Positions 41,177-52,261 of a stretch of DNA of 64,000 nucleotides are shown here, in pieces. This DNA comes from Closterium sp. Naga37s-1 (lineage: Eukaryota; Streptophyta; Zygnematophyceae; Desmidiales; Closteriaceae). The notes under the pieces are model-generated. The model was not told the DNA's origin. It made no database searches and saw only the letters and a list, made by a program, of their open reading frames with translations. Location: the NCBI GenBank assembly GCA_947471745.1, contig CANJKZ010000083.1:346464-410463 (forward strand), in the 5' to 3' direction. The translations under genes were made by a program, and so were the position numbers. Position 1 is the stretch's first letter. The number at the start of each line of letters is the position of its first letter.

Positions 41177-44100
41177 ATGACTAGTCCCAACGTTCTTTCC
41201 TTTGATGCTGAGGGTCGAGCGGTAGACTTTGAAGTCTGGATCGATGATCTGCAGCTGTTCCTGCAGTGCGATAGCAAAGACGGCCTCTCACTGTTCGATC
41301 TCACGTCTGGTGCCTCCCCTGCCCCTGCTGCTGATGCTACTAGCACTGTTCGCTCTGTCTGGACCACACGCGATGCTGCTGCTCGCCTTGCTGTGCGTAG
41401 TCACCTGCCGTCCTCTGAGCGCGCGCACTTTAGTCAGTACAAGAGTGCTAGCACCCTGTACACTGCTGTTGTTGCGCGCTACTCCTCCCCTGCCACTGCT
41501 GCCCTTAGCCGCCTCATGCTGCCGTACCTGTTCCCTGACCTAGCCGCTTTTGCCACAGTCGCTGACCTCATTACCCACCTCCGCACTAGTGACACCCGCT
41601 ACCGAGCTGCGCTTCCTACCGAGTTCTGCGCCAAGAACCCCCCCCCTATGTACATCACTCTCTACTACCTCGTTACCCGGCTCCCTGACTCCCTTTGCTC
41701 GGTCAGGGACCACTTCCTCTCGCTTTGCCCCACCACGCTCACTGTTGACCTCCTCGAGGAGCGCCTCCTTGCAGCTGAGAAGAGTATAGTTGCTGTAGGA
41801 GCCTCTCGTGGTGACCCCCGTGCCCCTTTCTTTGAGGGGTGCTCCCCTTCTCCCCTCCTGCCCTCTGTTGCCTCTGCTGCTGCTGTCGACCTCGTTGGCA
41901 CGGAGTCGGTCGGCGCTGCGTCTGCCCCTAGTGGCAAGCGCCGCAACGGCAAGGGCAAGTGGGGCAAGGGGGGTGGAGGGGGCGGTGGGGGCGGCGGCAG
42001 TGGTGGTGGAGGAGGAGGAGGGGGTGGCGGTGGAGGTGGGAGTGGTGGCGGGACTGGGGGCTCAGGCGGCGGCGGTGGAGGTGGAGGCGGCGGAGGCAGC
42101 GGGAGTGGGGGTGGAGGTAGCGGTGGCGGCGGAGGAGGTGGGAGTGGCGGGGGTGGTGGTGGGCAGCGGGGAGGCCCTGGCGGTGGCCAGCGCCAGCAGC
42201 AGCAGCGCTCCGGTGAGACCCCGTCGCCTCAACAGCTTCGTGAGTGGTACGGTGGGCGTGGGAGGTCTGGGGGTGCTGGTCCCTGCACCTACGTTCTTCG
42301 CACCGGCGACCGCCGTGGTGAGCCGTGCGGAGGCCCGCACACCACACCACGATGCTTCGGTCGCCTGACTGACGCCTGGCGCGCTCAGTTCCCTGGCTCC
42401 TCGGAGATCCCTCGCTGGGATATTCTGCTTAAGTCGGGGGTTGCTATCTTTGATCTTGACTATGATGCTATCCTTGCTGCTATGTATGCTGTGTCTATTA
42501 GTGATGAGGGTGACTGTTACCTGTGTGTTCCGCCCGACCCGGGCATTGAGGCTGCTGCTCTAGGTACTAGTGAGTCTACTGCTCCAGGTACTGGTGAGGC
42601 TGCTGCTCTAGGTGCTGGTGAGGCTGCTGCTCTAGGTGCTAGTGAGTCTGCTGCTCCAGGTGCTGGTGAGGCTGCTCTCTCAGGTACAGCGTCGGCACAG
42701 GTCTTGCACACTTTCAACCTTGACTCGGGTGCCTCCCGCTCCTTCTTTCGCGACTGCACCACCCTCTCGCCGCTCAGTCGGCCGGTGGCAGTCTCTTTGG
42801 CTGACCCCTCTGGGGGACCGGTTGTGGCCAGTTCCTCCACTGTCCTCCCGTGTCCTGCTGTTCCGTCCCGCTCGCTGTCTGGTCTGTACCTCCCCTCGTT
42901 CTCTACGAACTTGGTGGCGGGTGCTGATCTACAGGATGGGGGTGTTCACCAGTTCACCCCTGCCCACCAGCGTGTGACGCACTGCACGTGTGCTCGGACG
43001 GGTCGTCACCTGGCCACGTTCACCCGTAGGCCGGGGTCCAGCCTGTACACCCTTACCACTGAGTCTCCTCCTCGTTAGGTAGCCGCGTCGGGTCAGGTGT
43101 TTGCTGCAGCGTCCCGGTCTGGCCCTGAGTCTGCCCCCTGCTCGTGCCGCCTCCTGGCCCACGAGACTCTTCTTTGGCACCACCGCCTTGGTCACCCCTC
43201 CCTGCCTCGTCTTCGAGGCATGGTCTCCCGTGTCCTGGTCTCGGGTCTTCCTGAGTCCCTCCCTCCCCTTCCTCCGGGGCCTGCCCCTACCTGCGTTCCC
43301 TGCGTCGAGGGTCGGCAGTGCGCCGCTCCTCACTCCTCCGAGTTTCCTCCGACAGAGGCCCCACTGCAGACTCTTCACATGGACGTGTGATGCCCAGCCC
43401 GCGTCCGTGGACAGGGTCACGAGCGTTACTTCCTGCTGGTCGTTGACGACTTCTCGCGTTACACCACAGTCTTCCCCTTGCGCCGCAAGGGTGAGGTCAC
43501 TGAGGTGTTGATCGACTGGATCCGCGCTGCTCGTCTCCAGCTCAGGAAGAGCTTCGGCTCGGACTTTCCTGTTGTGCGTCTGCACTCCGACAGAGGTGGT
43601 GAGTTTTCCTCTGACCTTCTGTGGGCCTTCTGTCAGGCGGAGGGCATTTGCCAGACGTTCACGCTTCCGGCCTCTCCACAGCAAAATGGGATTGCTGAGC
43701 GCCGCATTGGCATGGTCATGGATGTCGCTCGTACGTCCATGATCCATGCGGCTGCTCCCCATTTTCTGTGGCCGTTCGCGGTTCAGTACGCGGCGCATCA
43801 GATCAACCTCCAGCCCCGGGTCTCCATGCCGGAGACCACTCCCACTCTGCGGTGGACGGGGAAGGTTGGCGATGCGTCTGTGTTCCGTGTCTGGGGATCT
43901 CAGGCTTTCGTCCGCGACTTGTCTGCGGACAAGCTGTCCTCTCGTGCCGTTCCTTGCGCCTTCCTTGGCTTTCCCCCTGACGCGCCTGGTTGGCAGTTCT
44001 ACCACCCCACCTCGCGCCGTGTTCTGTCCTCTCAGGACGTCACGTTTGACGAGTCGGTTCCCTACTACCGTCTCTTCCCCTACCGCGCTGCCCCCCTCCC

Positions 44101-47100
44101 CCCCCCGCCGCTCTTCCTCGCGCCAGGTCCTCCCCAGGTAGACCCCCTTCCCCCTCAGGGTCCTGCCCCCTCAGGTGTGTCCCAGGTAGACGCAGTCGAG
44201 CCTGTCGAGGTAGCTGTTGACTCTGGTGCTGCTAGGGGTGCTGAGCCTGCGGGTGCTGGGTCTGGGGGTGCTGAGCCGGCGGGTGCTGGGTCTGGGGGTG
44301 CTGAGCCGGCGGGTGCTGGGTCTGGGGGTGCTGAGCCTGAGCGTGTTGAGCCTGGGGGTGCTGAGCCTGGGGTTGCTGAGTCTGGGGGTACTGAGACTGG
44401 AGGTCCTCCGAGTGTCCCGTTGCGGCGGGAGCCCCTCTCTCCACTGCAGCTTCGTGAGTGGTACGCTAGGCGCTGTAGCCGTGCTGCTGGAGCTGAGGGG
44501 CCTGCTGCTGGAGGTGCTGCTGGTGCTGGAGCTGCTGGAGGTGCTGGAGCTGCTGGAGCCGCTGGTTCTGGAGGTGCTCGTACTGGTGCTGCTGAGGGAG
44601 TTGGAGCTGGAGGTGCTGGTGCTGCTGGAGGTGCTGCTGGTGCTGGAGCTGCTGGAGCCGCTGGTTCTGGAGGTGCTCGTACTGGTGCTGCTGAGGGAGT
44701 TGGAGCTAGAGGTGCTGGTGCTGCTGGAGGTACTACTGGTGCTGGAGCTGCTGGAGCCGCTGGTTCTGGAGGTGCTCGTACTGGTGTTGCTGCGGGAGTT
44801 GGAGCTGGAGGTGCTGTTGCTGCTGGTTCTGGAGGTGGTCGTCCTGGTGCTACTGAGGGAGTTGGAGCTGGAGCTACTGGAGCTGCTGGTGGTGCTGCGG
44901 GAGTTGTGGCTGGAGACCCTAGCGCTGAGGGTCCTGGTGCTGTCTCTGCTGGTTCAGGAGGCGCTGCGCGGCCGCGGCCGTACTACGTTCCGCTTCTTCA
45001 GCAGGTTCTTGGCCTCCCGCCCTCTACTTGTCCTACTCCTCCCCTACTGAGTCCACCGCCTGTCCAGTCGCAGTCACAGTTACAGCCAGCCTCTCCGCTG
45101 CCTGGTCCTTCTCCTTACACTGCGCCGACGGGTAGTCTTACGGAGCGTTGTGAGCCTGAGTCTCGTCCTCCGTCGCCTGAGTCTCGTCCAGCGTCGCCTT
45201 AGTCGCGTCCAGAGTCGCCTGTCCGCGCTGTCCGCGCTGGTCGTCGTGCTCCGCGTCAGCGTCCTCCTCCTGTCCCTGGCACTCACTATATGGTTCTGCG
45301 TCCGTCCACTGCTCCACAGCGTGTCCCTCTGCCGTCTCCTCCTGCGTCTTCTCTTCCTGACGTTGCTGACCCGCCGTCAGACCTTGCTCGTGCTGCCAGT
45401 CCTACTGTCACACGTCTTCTAGCTACTGCTGTCACTGACCCTTCGTTTGGGTCCACTGCTGCGTCTGCTCTAGTTGCTGAGCTTGTTGACTTTGCTGCTG
45501 CCTGTCGTCTAGACTACGCCGCTAGCCTTGTTGCTGAGTCTGAGTCTGTCTGTCCTCCGTCCGTCGGGGGTGAGTGTGCTCTTGGCACGGACGTCCTTGA
45601 GGACAGACAGGAGGAGTTTGAGTGCTTTGCCGCTGCTTTACCTCATCTCGTGTCCATGCTGATTGCCCCTGAGGGAGACCCGGATGCACCAGACATCCCG
45701 ACCCCGCGCTCTTACGCAGAGGCGATAGAGGGTCTCCCACCTGGGGCGAACATCGTCAGTGGCATGTGGATTTTCAGGGTGAAGCGGCCGCCGGGTTCTC
45801 CGCCTGTCTTCAAGGCGCGTTACGTTGCACGAGGCTTCAGTCAGCGAGAGGGAGTTGACTTCTTCCAGACCTTCTCCCCTACCCCGAAGATGACCACTCT
45901 TCAGGTTCTGCTGCACGTCGCCGCTCAGCGTGACTACGAGCTCCACTCTCTTGACTTCAGCACTGCTTTCCTACAGGGCAGCCTGCACGAGGAGATCTGG
46001 CTCCGCCGCCCACCTGGCTTCACTGGGTCTTTTCCTGCTGGTACCCAGTGGAGCCTCCGGCGGCCAGTCTACGGTCTCCGCCAGGCACCCCGTGAGTGGC
46101 ACGACACACTGAGGACGACTCTCGCTGCTCTTGGGTTTGCTCCTTCTACTGCTGACCCGTCGCTGTTTCTACGCACCGACACCACTCTGCCGCCGTTCTA
46201 CGTTCTCGTGTACGTAGACGACCTGGTCTTTGCTACTGCTGACACTGAGGCACTTGCCCACGTGAAGTCGGAGCTGCAGAAGAGACACACGTGCACAGAC
46301 CTGGGTGAACTGACAAGCTATCTTGGCTTGCGGATCACCCGGGACAGAGCACAGCGCACCATTACCTTGACTCAGTCACACATGGTGCAGCAGGTCCTTC
46401 AGCGCTTCCGCTTCACGTACTCCTCGCCACAGGCCACTCCTCTGCCTACGCGCCACTCGCTCTCAGCTCTGCCTTCGGATGAGTCCGTAGAGCCGAGTGG
46501 CCCATATCCAGATCTTGTGGGCTGCCTCATGTACCTGATGACCTGCACTCGACCTGACCTTGCATACCCTCTTAGCATCCTCGCACGCTATGTTGCTCCT
46601 GGCCGTCACAGGAAGGAGCACATGGATGCTGCTAAGAGGGTGTTGCGCTACTTGTGCAGTACGTCGGGCATGGGGCTCGTGCTTGGAGGACGGGCTCGAG
46701 TTGTCCTCACTGGTCACGCAGACGCTTCTTGGGCTGACGACTTGGCTACGCAGCGGTCGTCACAGGGTTACACCTTCAGTCTTGGCTCCGGCTCTGTTTC
46801 GTGGCGGTCTACCCGCTCGCTCTTCTGTTCTCGGCTCCAGCTGTGAGGCCGAGATCTACGCAGGGGCCATGGCTGCACAGGAGTTACGCTGGCTCACTTA
46901 GCTGCTGACCGACCTGGGAGAGCCGCCTCGTTCTCCTCCAGTTCTGTACGTCGACAACAAGGCCATGCTGGCCTTGTGTCAGGAGCACAGACTGGAGCAC
47001 AGAACGAAGCACATTGCTCTTTGCTACTTCCTCGCACGTGAGCTGCAGCAGCGTGGTCAGCTGCGCCTTGCTTACGTGGCCACTCAGGCCAACACTGCTG

Positions 47101-47174
47101 ATATCTTTACCAAGGCACTTCAGCCTTGTGATCATCAGCGCTTTTGTACGATGCTAGGTCTTGTGCCCACTTGA
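41177..47174 (+). pseudogene. Copia gag-pol, four nonsense codons and one frameshift
   Basis: One long frame from the ATG at 41177. Gag runs MTSPNVLSFDAEGRAVDFEV to YSSPATAALSRLMLPYLFP, then a ~70-residue Gly linker, SPQQLREW, and a knuckle-like C-x13-C-x3-H-x4-C. Protease is LDSGASRSFF. GAG-pre-integrase is WHHRLGHPSLPRLRGM. Integrase has LHSDRGGEFSSD and QQNGIAERRIGM. A Gly/Ala-rich linker follows. RT includes VARGFSQREGVDFFQTFSP and VLVYVDDLVFA. RNase H includes VVLTGHADASWADD and LYVDNKAML. Stops lie at 43076 (TAG), 43388 (TGA where sisters have TGG), 45200 (TAG) and 46899 (TAG); one extra base near 46826 shifts the frame in RNase H. Apart from these points it is complete, so decay is recent. 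Confidence 0.9.
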
Positions 47175-47390
47175 CCTCACTTGCTTACTTCTTAACCTTC
47201 CTTGTACTGTAATCTATATATACCTGCTCTTGCTTGTTTACCTTTATATATATGATCCTGCATGTGAACTGGCCTTGTGGCCTTTGAACCGGTGCTCGGA
47301 CTGTGTGGTGACATTGTGATCCACCCTGAGCTTGCTTTGCTTGACTGGTCTTGTGACCCCTAGTTCTCCCCCACTTTGCCTATGGGGGTG

Positions 47391-47515
47391 TGTCAGATAT
47401 ATATGACTTAGTCTGTGTAGGCTATAGTGGGGTAGACACTAAGGGGTACAAGTTTCTAGGGTCTCCTATTTGTACACAACATTTCCTAGTTCATTATATT
47501 CCTCATTTCTTCACA
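47391..47515 (+). repeat. 3' LTR of copia element 5
   Basis: It starts TGTCAGATATATATGACTTA directly after the purine tract and aligns with the 57197 family LTR (shared block TAGTCTGTGTAGGCT). It ends TTCTTCACA at 47515. It is more diverged from the 57197 LTR at its 3' half. Confidence 0.7.
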
Positions 47516-47940
47516 TGGGTACGGTACGAGTATGAGACAAGTACGCGCGCGGGACGGGTACGAGAAGGGCTTGACAAGGAGCGTGCTTTGCATGGCAGCG
47601 CACGGGACGGGACGGGTCAGCGCACGGGACGGGGCGGGGCTGACGGGCGGGGCTGGGCCTGCTATCGGGCGGGGCGGGCCTACAAACGAGTGGGGCGGGG
47701 CGGGCCTACGAACGAGTGGGGCGGGGCCTGCGAAGGGGCGGGGCGCGGCCCGCTAAGGGGCGGGGCGCGGCCCGCTAAGGGACGGGGCGGGTGGCTAGTC
47801 TAGGCTAGGATCGGGTACCTACTCGTTATACCGTCTCGGAAACAGAATATCGGAAATGAATTAACTACGAATGTAGGTAGTACAAGTACAACCCTAAAAT
47901 GTGCTATACTCTCTAGAGTGTGCCTCACTACAGTTTACAG
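47516..47940 (-). mobile_element. 5'-end remnant of another C1 copia, inverted
   Basis: The stretch to ~47810 is a G-rich leader on the plus strand (GGGACGGGGCGGGGC, GGGGCGGGGCGCGGCCCGCTA), the minus-strand orientation seen in elements 1, 2 and 6. At 47834-47940 a decayed LTR follows, alignable through GAAATGA, TACAAGTA, ACCCTAAAA and CACTACAG to 57205-57298. A primer-site-like sequence CGGTATAACGAGTAGG lies between on the minus strand. It lies tail-to-tail against the 3' LTR of element 5. Confidence 0.6.
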
Positions 47941-48039
47941 AGACCGCTTGGATCAGGGTTTTTTCCATCGACTTTGCGCTCACACGACTCGACTGACTCG
48001 CATCACACCATCAATTACGTATTCCAGTGGAAGGCTCCC

Positions 48040-48160
48040 CAGTGATTCGTTTGAGGAACAGGCTGACTGGCCGCACTATGGGGTGGGGTAAATCAGTGTA
48101 CTACGCTAATGTGCATCACCCAGCAGTGGAACCGGACTTCAGAAAAGCTTTTACCGGTGA
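48040..48160 (+). repeat. Dispersed repeat, copy A
   Basis: It shares GAGGAACA..GGCTGACTGG, CCGCACTATGGG, GGGGTAAA.CAG.GT, GCATCACCCAGC and GAAAAGCTTTTA with 50092-50690 (copy B), in the same orientation and order. The two copies flank the subtilase fragment. Its nature is unknown. It is followed by ~300 bp (48161-48460) without a recognisable feature. Confidence 0.65.
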
Positions 48161-48695
48161 GATATAGGCCCTGTTCGGTAGCACTCACAACTTCCAAAAT
48201 TTGGTTTGTTTGGCCGTTGAAAGACCCGCAAGTGACTACGTTTAGTGGTTTGGCACCGCGAAAATCGTGTGCGACCGTCGTGCGACTAACTGAAATGCCC
48301 CTCGTGGAAATGTACAACTGGTAATGTTGGCCGTTGAGATTTACATTCAGGTAGAAATGGTTTGTCATTTGTGCGCACAGTGCGGCGACCTGCTAGATTT
48401 TGCTGAGGTGTATCGGAGCTGTCAGAACTTCACGGCAGCAGCAACAGCAGCAAGGTTAGTGCAGGAGTGGCGACGGTGAAAGAGAGCATGGAGTCGGTGC
48501 GAGCCTTCATGTCCGGCTCAATCACGTACGTGCTGCTCGCTGCTCGCTGCTCACTACTCACTGTTGCAGTCGCCCATGCACTCTGTATACATCCACAACA
48601 CTCCACCACCTGCCTCTGTTCATCAGACACCGCACACTCATGCTCCATTTTCTCTTGCTCCCCTTTCTTCCTCCCCTTCCCTCCCTTCCCCCCAG

Positions 48696-49544
48696 TTTGG
48701 CCGCCACTCGCTCCACGCAGAGGCGCCCCTCATCGCGTCCTCCTTCTCCCGCGGCCCCCTCATGCAACCCACTGCCAACCCCGCCGCCCCCAAGCCTACC
48801 AACGACATCCTCAAGCCCGACATAATTGCGCCAGGTGTGGAGCTGTGGAGTGCAGGCCCGGGGCAGTACTTGGGCGACCCCAACAGCTACTTCTCCGCGC
48901 TCTCCGGCACCTCCATGGCCACACCACACGTGGCGGGCATTGCAGCACTGCTCGTGCAGCGCTACCCCACGTGGACGCCTGCCATGGTCATGTCAGCCAT
49001 GATGACATCAGCAGCAACAAGCAACAACAAGGGGTTCAGCATCCGGGATTCGTCGAGCGACTTTGCGACGCCGTGGGACATGGGCGCAGGGCACGTGAAC
49101 CCGATGGGGCTGCTGGATGTGGGGCTGGTGTACGACGCGGATGCACTCGACTTCAAGAACTTCCTTGCCGGGCAGAACCTGGCCAAGGCCAAGGCAGCGT
49201 TCAAGAGCATGCCGGTGAAGGCCATGAAGGTGTACAACCTCAACCGCGCCTCTATCTCCGTGACGCGGTTTGTGGGGACCGTGGTGGTGATGCGCGAGGT
49301 GACGAGCGTGGGCAACGCTACGAGCACGTACAAGGCGGACATTGTGGTGCCGGATGGGGTGCTGCTCACCGTGAAGCCCGCCAACTTCAGCATCACGCCC
49401 AATGAGACGGTGCCGTTCAATGTGGCCATTGTGGCCATCCGCACGGGCAGCACGGCGTTCTCGTACGGCAGCCTAACGTGGCGCGACCAATGGGGGCATG
49501 CCGTGCGCTCCGTCATCGTGGTGCAGCCTCTCAAGCTCAAGTGA
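48696..49544 (+). CDS. Subtilisin-like protease, C-terminal part only
   Basis: After an acceptor in TTCCCCCCAG the frame reads [39 protein letters not shown], then [20 protein letters not shown], which holds the catalytic Ser of S8 subtilases, [16 protein letters not shown], and a fibronectin-III-like C-terminal domain ([33 protein letters not shown]) to a stop at 49544. This is the standard order for plant SBT proteases. The signal peptide, propeptide and catalytic Asp, His and oxyanion Asn are absent. A possible preceding exon segment (48467-48529, [20 protein letters not shown]) precedes an intron but joins in frame only through a weak donor. Upstream is transposon DNA, so this is probably a truncated pseudogene rather than the last exon of an active gene. 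Confidence 0.75.
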   Translation, partial: FGRHSLHAEAPLIASSFSRGPLMQPTANPAAPKPTNDILKPDIIAPGVELWSAGPGQYLGDPNSYFSALSGTSMATPHVAGIAALLVQRYPTWTPAMVMSAMMTSAATSNNKGFSIRDSSSDFATPWDMGAGHVNPMGLLDVGLVYDADALDFKNFLAGQNLAKAKAAFKSMPVKAMKVYNLNRASISVTRFVGTVVVMREVTSVGNATSTYKADIVVPDGVLLTVKPANFSITPNETVPFNVAIVAIRTGSTAFSYGSLTWRDQWGHAVRSVIVVQPLKLK

Positions 49545-50120
49545 CGCGCGCCTTCCAGCGCACCGTGGCGCCGGGCTGCCAGCTAATATTCTACTCCCAT
49601 TGCTCACCTGCACCCGTGTGTGCCATGCAGTGGTGCAGCAGCTTTTTTTTTTTTTTTTTTTTTTAGTGATGAAAGATACACTATAAGTGCACAATACATC
49701 GGCAGTCGTAACTGCAGTGGTGCAGCAGTGCTGTGCCGAGTGCTTTGAGAGGAGGCAATTGTATGATAGGAGAACAGGGCTGCAAAGTAGGTGTAGAGCT
49801 GTGTGCTGTCTTGACTTCCCTTGTGGGTTGCTTGTCTCCGGGAACTTGTATATTTAAAAAAAAATATTCCTGGTTTTCAAAACTGTAGCTCCAGCTTGAC
49901 AACTGGAAACATAAAAATCAGTGCTTGACAAAATCTTAGCTTGTCTGGTGCTAAACTTGAATCCATGAATCGTTGGCAGCATCATTTTTGGCGACTCTTC
50001 AATCACGATTCACACGATACTTCACAACCAACAGGAATCGCCGCCATTACCACAACCAGAGCACACCATCAATCAATCCGTTGGCATGTTCCACTGAGGA
50101 ACAACAGGCTGACTGGCCGC
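49545..50120. other. 3' flank of the subtilase fragment, no gene seen
   Basis: It contains a 22-base T homopolymer at 49643-49664 and an A-rich run near 49856. No coding potential is evident. The right end enters copy B of the dispersed repeat. Confidence 0.5.
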
Positions 50121-50690
50121 CAGGGCTCTCATTATCAGGGTAAAACACCCTGATTGCCCTGACTGGCGGCCGCTTTTTTTTCAGTTACCCTTTCCCAGGA
50201 AGGGTAATGGGATTTTTACCCTAGGCAAGAAAGTGTATTTCTTTTTTTACCCTTTGAAAAACAGCGTATAGGATTTGTTTCTCTGATTGTACAGGGTACG
50301 ATCTGAACTATACTGATACCGAATGCTCCGTAGCGAGACGAAACACTATTCGAGCCCCTGCAAAATCCTCCCAATACGCAATCGTACCAAATGAGCCACT
50401 AAGTGTTGAACCAGATTACTTTCGCATTTATTCATACATACATAAACAAATTACCCTGCCCAAACAGACTTATAGTTTTTTTACCCTGAATTTGTCAGGG
50501 AAATATTTTTTTTTACCCTAAGCATCAGGGTTGACTATACATAGAACCCTGATTACTAAGGGTGGCCCAAAACGAATCTGAAGCCCTGCTGGCCGCACTA
50601 TGGGCCGGGGTAAACCAGCGTGTACTGCCCTAATTTGCATCACCCAGCTGCGGAACCTGATTCTAGAAAAGCTTTTAAGAAATTTAAGAA
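50092..50690 (+). repeat. Dispersed repeat, copy B, split by a MITE
   Basis: The left part (50092-50120) matches 48040-48066 and the right part (50589-50690) matches 48059-48160. The 468 bp between them is the MITE at 50121-50588. Removing the MITE and one 8-bp duplication restores collinearity with copy A. Confidence 0.75.
50121..50588. mobile_element. hAT-type MITE, 468 bp, 8-bp target duplication
   Basis: CTGGCCGC is duplicated at 50113-50120 and 50589-50596. The element starts CAGGGCTCTCATTATCAGGG and ends GAATCTGAAGCCCTG, so CAGGGCT is a 7-bp terminal inverted repeat. The empty site is preserved in copy A at 48059-48066, which confirms the boundaries. The internal sequence shares CATCAGGGT/ACCCTGATTA-type blocks with the ends of the hAT element 27744-31885, whose left end also begins CAGGGCT. 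It has no open frame. Confidence 0.85.
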
Positions 50691-50812
50691 TTTAGCCTAG
50701 AATATACAGAGTAAAGAAGCATGGCGAGAGCCAATACAGAGCAGTTTGCGTGCGCAAATCAGCCCACCCCAAGAGCCCTAAAAATCAGCCCACCATGCAC
50801 GCTTGAAAGCGT

Positions 50813-52261
50813 TTAGTTGAGGGGCTCCCTTGGGAACTCCTCGACGGGACTGAGCTGCTTGGCGCGGTGGTACTCGGTTTGCGCGCAGTCCACGGACAGC
50901 ACGGAGCTCGACTCGTACAGCCGCGGAGTACCGTCCAGGAACCCAGCGCCCTCCTCGCTGTCAGCCGAGATCGGACGGTGCAGGTTTGCGATCAGACGCT
51001 GGAAGTCGGCGGCGCGCGCCGCGTGGTCGGGGCGGTACGTCTGGCCGAGCACGCCGTGCATGTCGTCCGTGTGCTCCAGCTCCACGATGCCCATGTTAAT
51101 GTGCGCCTCGGCGTCGTTGGGCGTCTGCAGCTTGGGGTTGGCGACGCGCAGACGCAGGTCGAGCGCCACGAGCCCGTCGATGTTGAGCGTGTAGTAGTCC
51201 ACGTCATATGGGCCCTCCTTCTCCAGAGCCGCGAACCTCAGAGTCAGCCCGCCCTCCATCGTCACCTCGTCGCCCACGCTCATCCTCGGGATCTCCTCGC
51301 CGTCGATCTCGATCGCCTTCATGAAGCCGTTGCCGCGCTCCTGCTGCTTGCCGCCGCGCGCCGCCAGCCGCACCTTGTGGTCGGCGCCGTTGGCGAACCA
51401 CACGATACCTAACTCCTTGATCCACGTGTGCACGGCCTTGCCGTCCACCACCAGCGCCGCATTCTCCGTGTCGTCCGAGTAGTACCCGCGCAGAAGCATG
51501 TTCACGTGCAGGTCACGGTCCGTCAGAAGGCAGAACGCCTTGTCGGGCCGCCCGTTGAAGTCGAAGTGCGTGCCGTACGCGCCCACCAGATGCGGGTCGT
51601 TCACCACGTTCGCAGCAGGGTTGCACTCGCCGCCCGTGCGCACCTGGAGAGCGAGGGGCTTCGAGTCCGTCGCGTACTGCGCCGTGAGCTCGCCGCACGA
51701 GTAGTCGATGTTGTCGTGCACCAGGTAGCACGCGCCGTCCGATTTCTTGCCGTCGATCGTGATGTCGGGGATGTACTGCCAGTACGTGCAGCTGCTGTAC
51801 CCCGCGCACGTGTTGCAGCACGTCTGCGGGGAGGCCTTCTTCAACGTCAGCGGGTTGCCCTTCACGTACACCTCCACGCCCAGCTTGTTCTTGAGCAGGT
51901 TCGACGTCTTCCACTTGGCGGGGATGCCGCCCTTGCTGCAGTTGGCGGGCGTGCACGCGCCTTGCCCGGGCGCGTCCAGGTCCTTGTGGCACTTCATGGC
52001 GTTCCACCCGGCCTTCTTCACGTCCACCATGAGAATATTGTCCGTCGTCGGGCTCACCACCGTCGTGCCCTTGAAGTCATCCAGGTTGCCCGCAGCCGCC
52101 GCCTTCTCGATGCTAGAAGGGACCACCATCGCCACGCCATTGTCGCCCTTGGCTTGGTCCAGGTTGACCGTCGGGTTCTTGGGTCCGGTCATGACGGTTT
52201 GTCCAGCGGACGCAACCACCAGTAGCACGGCGAACGATGCGACAAAAAGTAAACGCGCCAT
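50813..52261 (-). CDS. Secreted root-cap-domain (PF06830-like) protein, 482 aa
   Basis: Single exon. The first ATG (52261-52259) is followed by MARLLFVASFAVLL, a clear signal peptide with likely cleavage after ...VVASAG, so the product should be secreted; the frame upstream has no ATG. Residues ~147-190 form a Cys-rich module (CCNTCAGYSSCTYWQY ... CYLVHDN ... SCGEL) resembling a PAN/apple-like fold. From ~221, NDPHLVGAYGTHFDFNGRPD and CLLTDRDLHVNMLLRGYY match the root-cap family, which continues to the C-terminus (MGIVELEHTDDMHGVLGQTY). The biochemical function of this family is not known; an extracellular or wall role is inference. A weak TATA-like CCTTTATTATCC lies at 52356-52345. The reading frame is undamaged although both neighbours are mobile DNA. 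Confidence 0.85.
   Translation of the reverse strand: MARLLFVASFAVLLVVASAGQTVMTGPKNPTVNLDQAKGDNGVAMVVPSSIEKAAAAGNLDDFKGTTVVSPTTDNILMVDVKKAGWNAMKCHKDLDAPGQGACTPANCSKGGIPAKWKTSNLLKNKLGVEVYVKGNPLTLKKASPQTCCNTCAGYSSCTYWQYIPDITIDGKKSDGACYLVHDNIDYSCGELTAQYATDSKPLALQVRTGGECNPAANVVNDPHLVGAYGTHFDFNGRPDKAFCLLTDRDLHVNMLLRGYYSDDTENAALVVDGKAVHTWIKELGIVWFANGADHKVRLAARGGKQQERGNGFMKAIEIDGEEIPRMSVGDEVTMEGGLTLRFAALEKEGPYDVDYYTLNIDGLVALDLRLRVANPKLQTPNDAEAHINMGIVELEHTDDMHGVLGQTYRPDHAARAADFQRLIANLHRPISADSEEGAGFLDGTPRLYESSSVLSVDCAQTEYHRAKQLSPVEEFPREPLN

Larger units (their letters stand above)
40554..47515 (+). mobile_element. Ty1-copia element 5 (family C1), lacking its 5' LTR
   Basis: The leader begins directly at the right edge of copia element 4, so the 5' LTR and primer site are missing. 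The leader (40554-41176) is rich in TTCGCGGCCC repeats and GCTGCTGC runs. Gag-pol follows at 41177-47174, then the polypurine tract TATGGGGGTG and the 3' LTR at 47391-47515. It has the same family architecture as 57197-62996 but in the opposite orientation. Confidence 0.85.

Noticed and set aside
44217..45050. 277-aa Leu/Val-rich plus-strand frame
   Set aside because: Shifted frame of the Gly/Ala-rich integrase-RT linker of copia element 5.
48467..48525. Strong GTACGT donor as the end of a preceding subtilase exon
   Set aside because: Using the donor after 48525 leaves phase 2, which does not match the acceptor at 48695/48696; only a weaker GT at 48530 keeps the frame, so the exon is not annotated as certain.
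51428..52225. 265-aa plus-strand frame
   Set aside because: Antisense to the root-cap gene; composition follows the complementary codons and no domain is seen.
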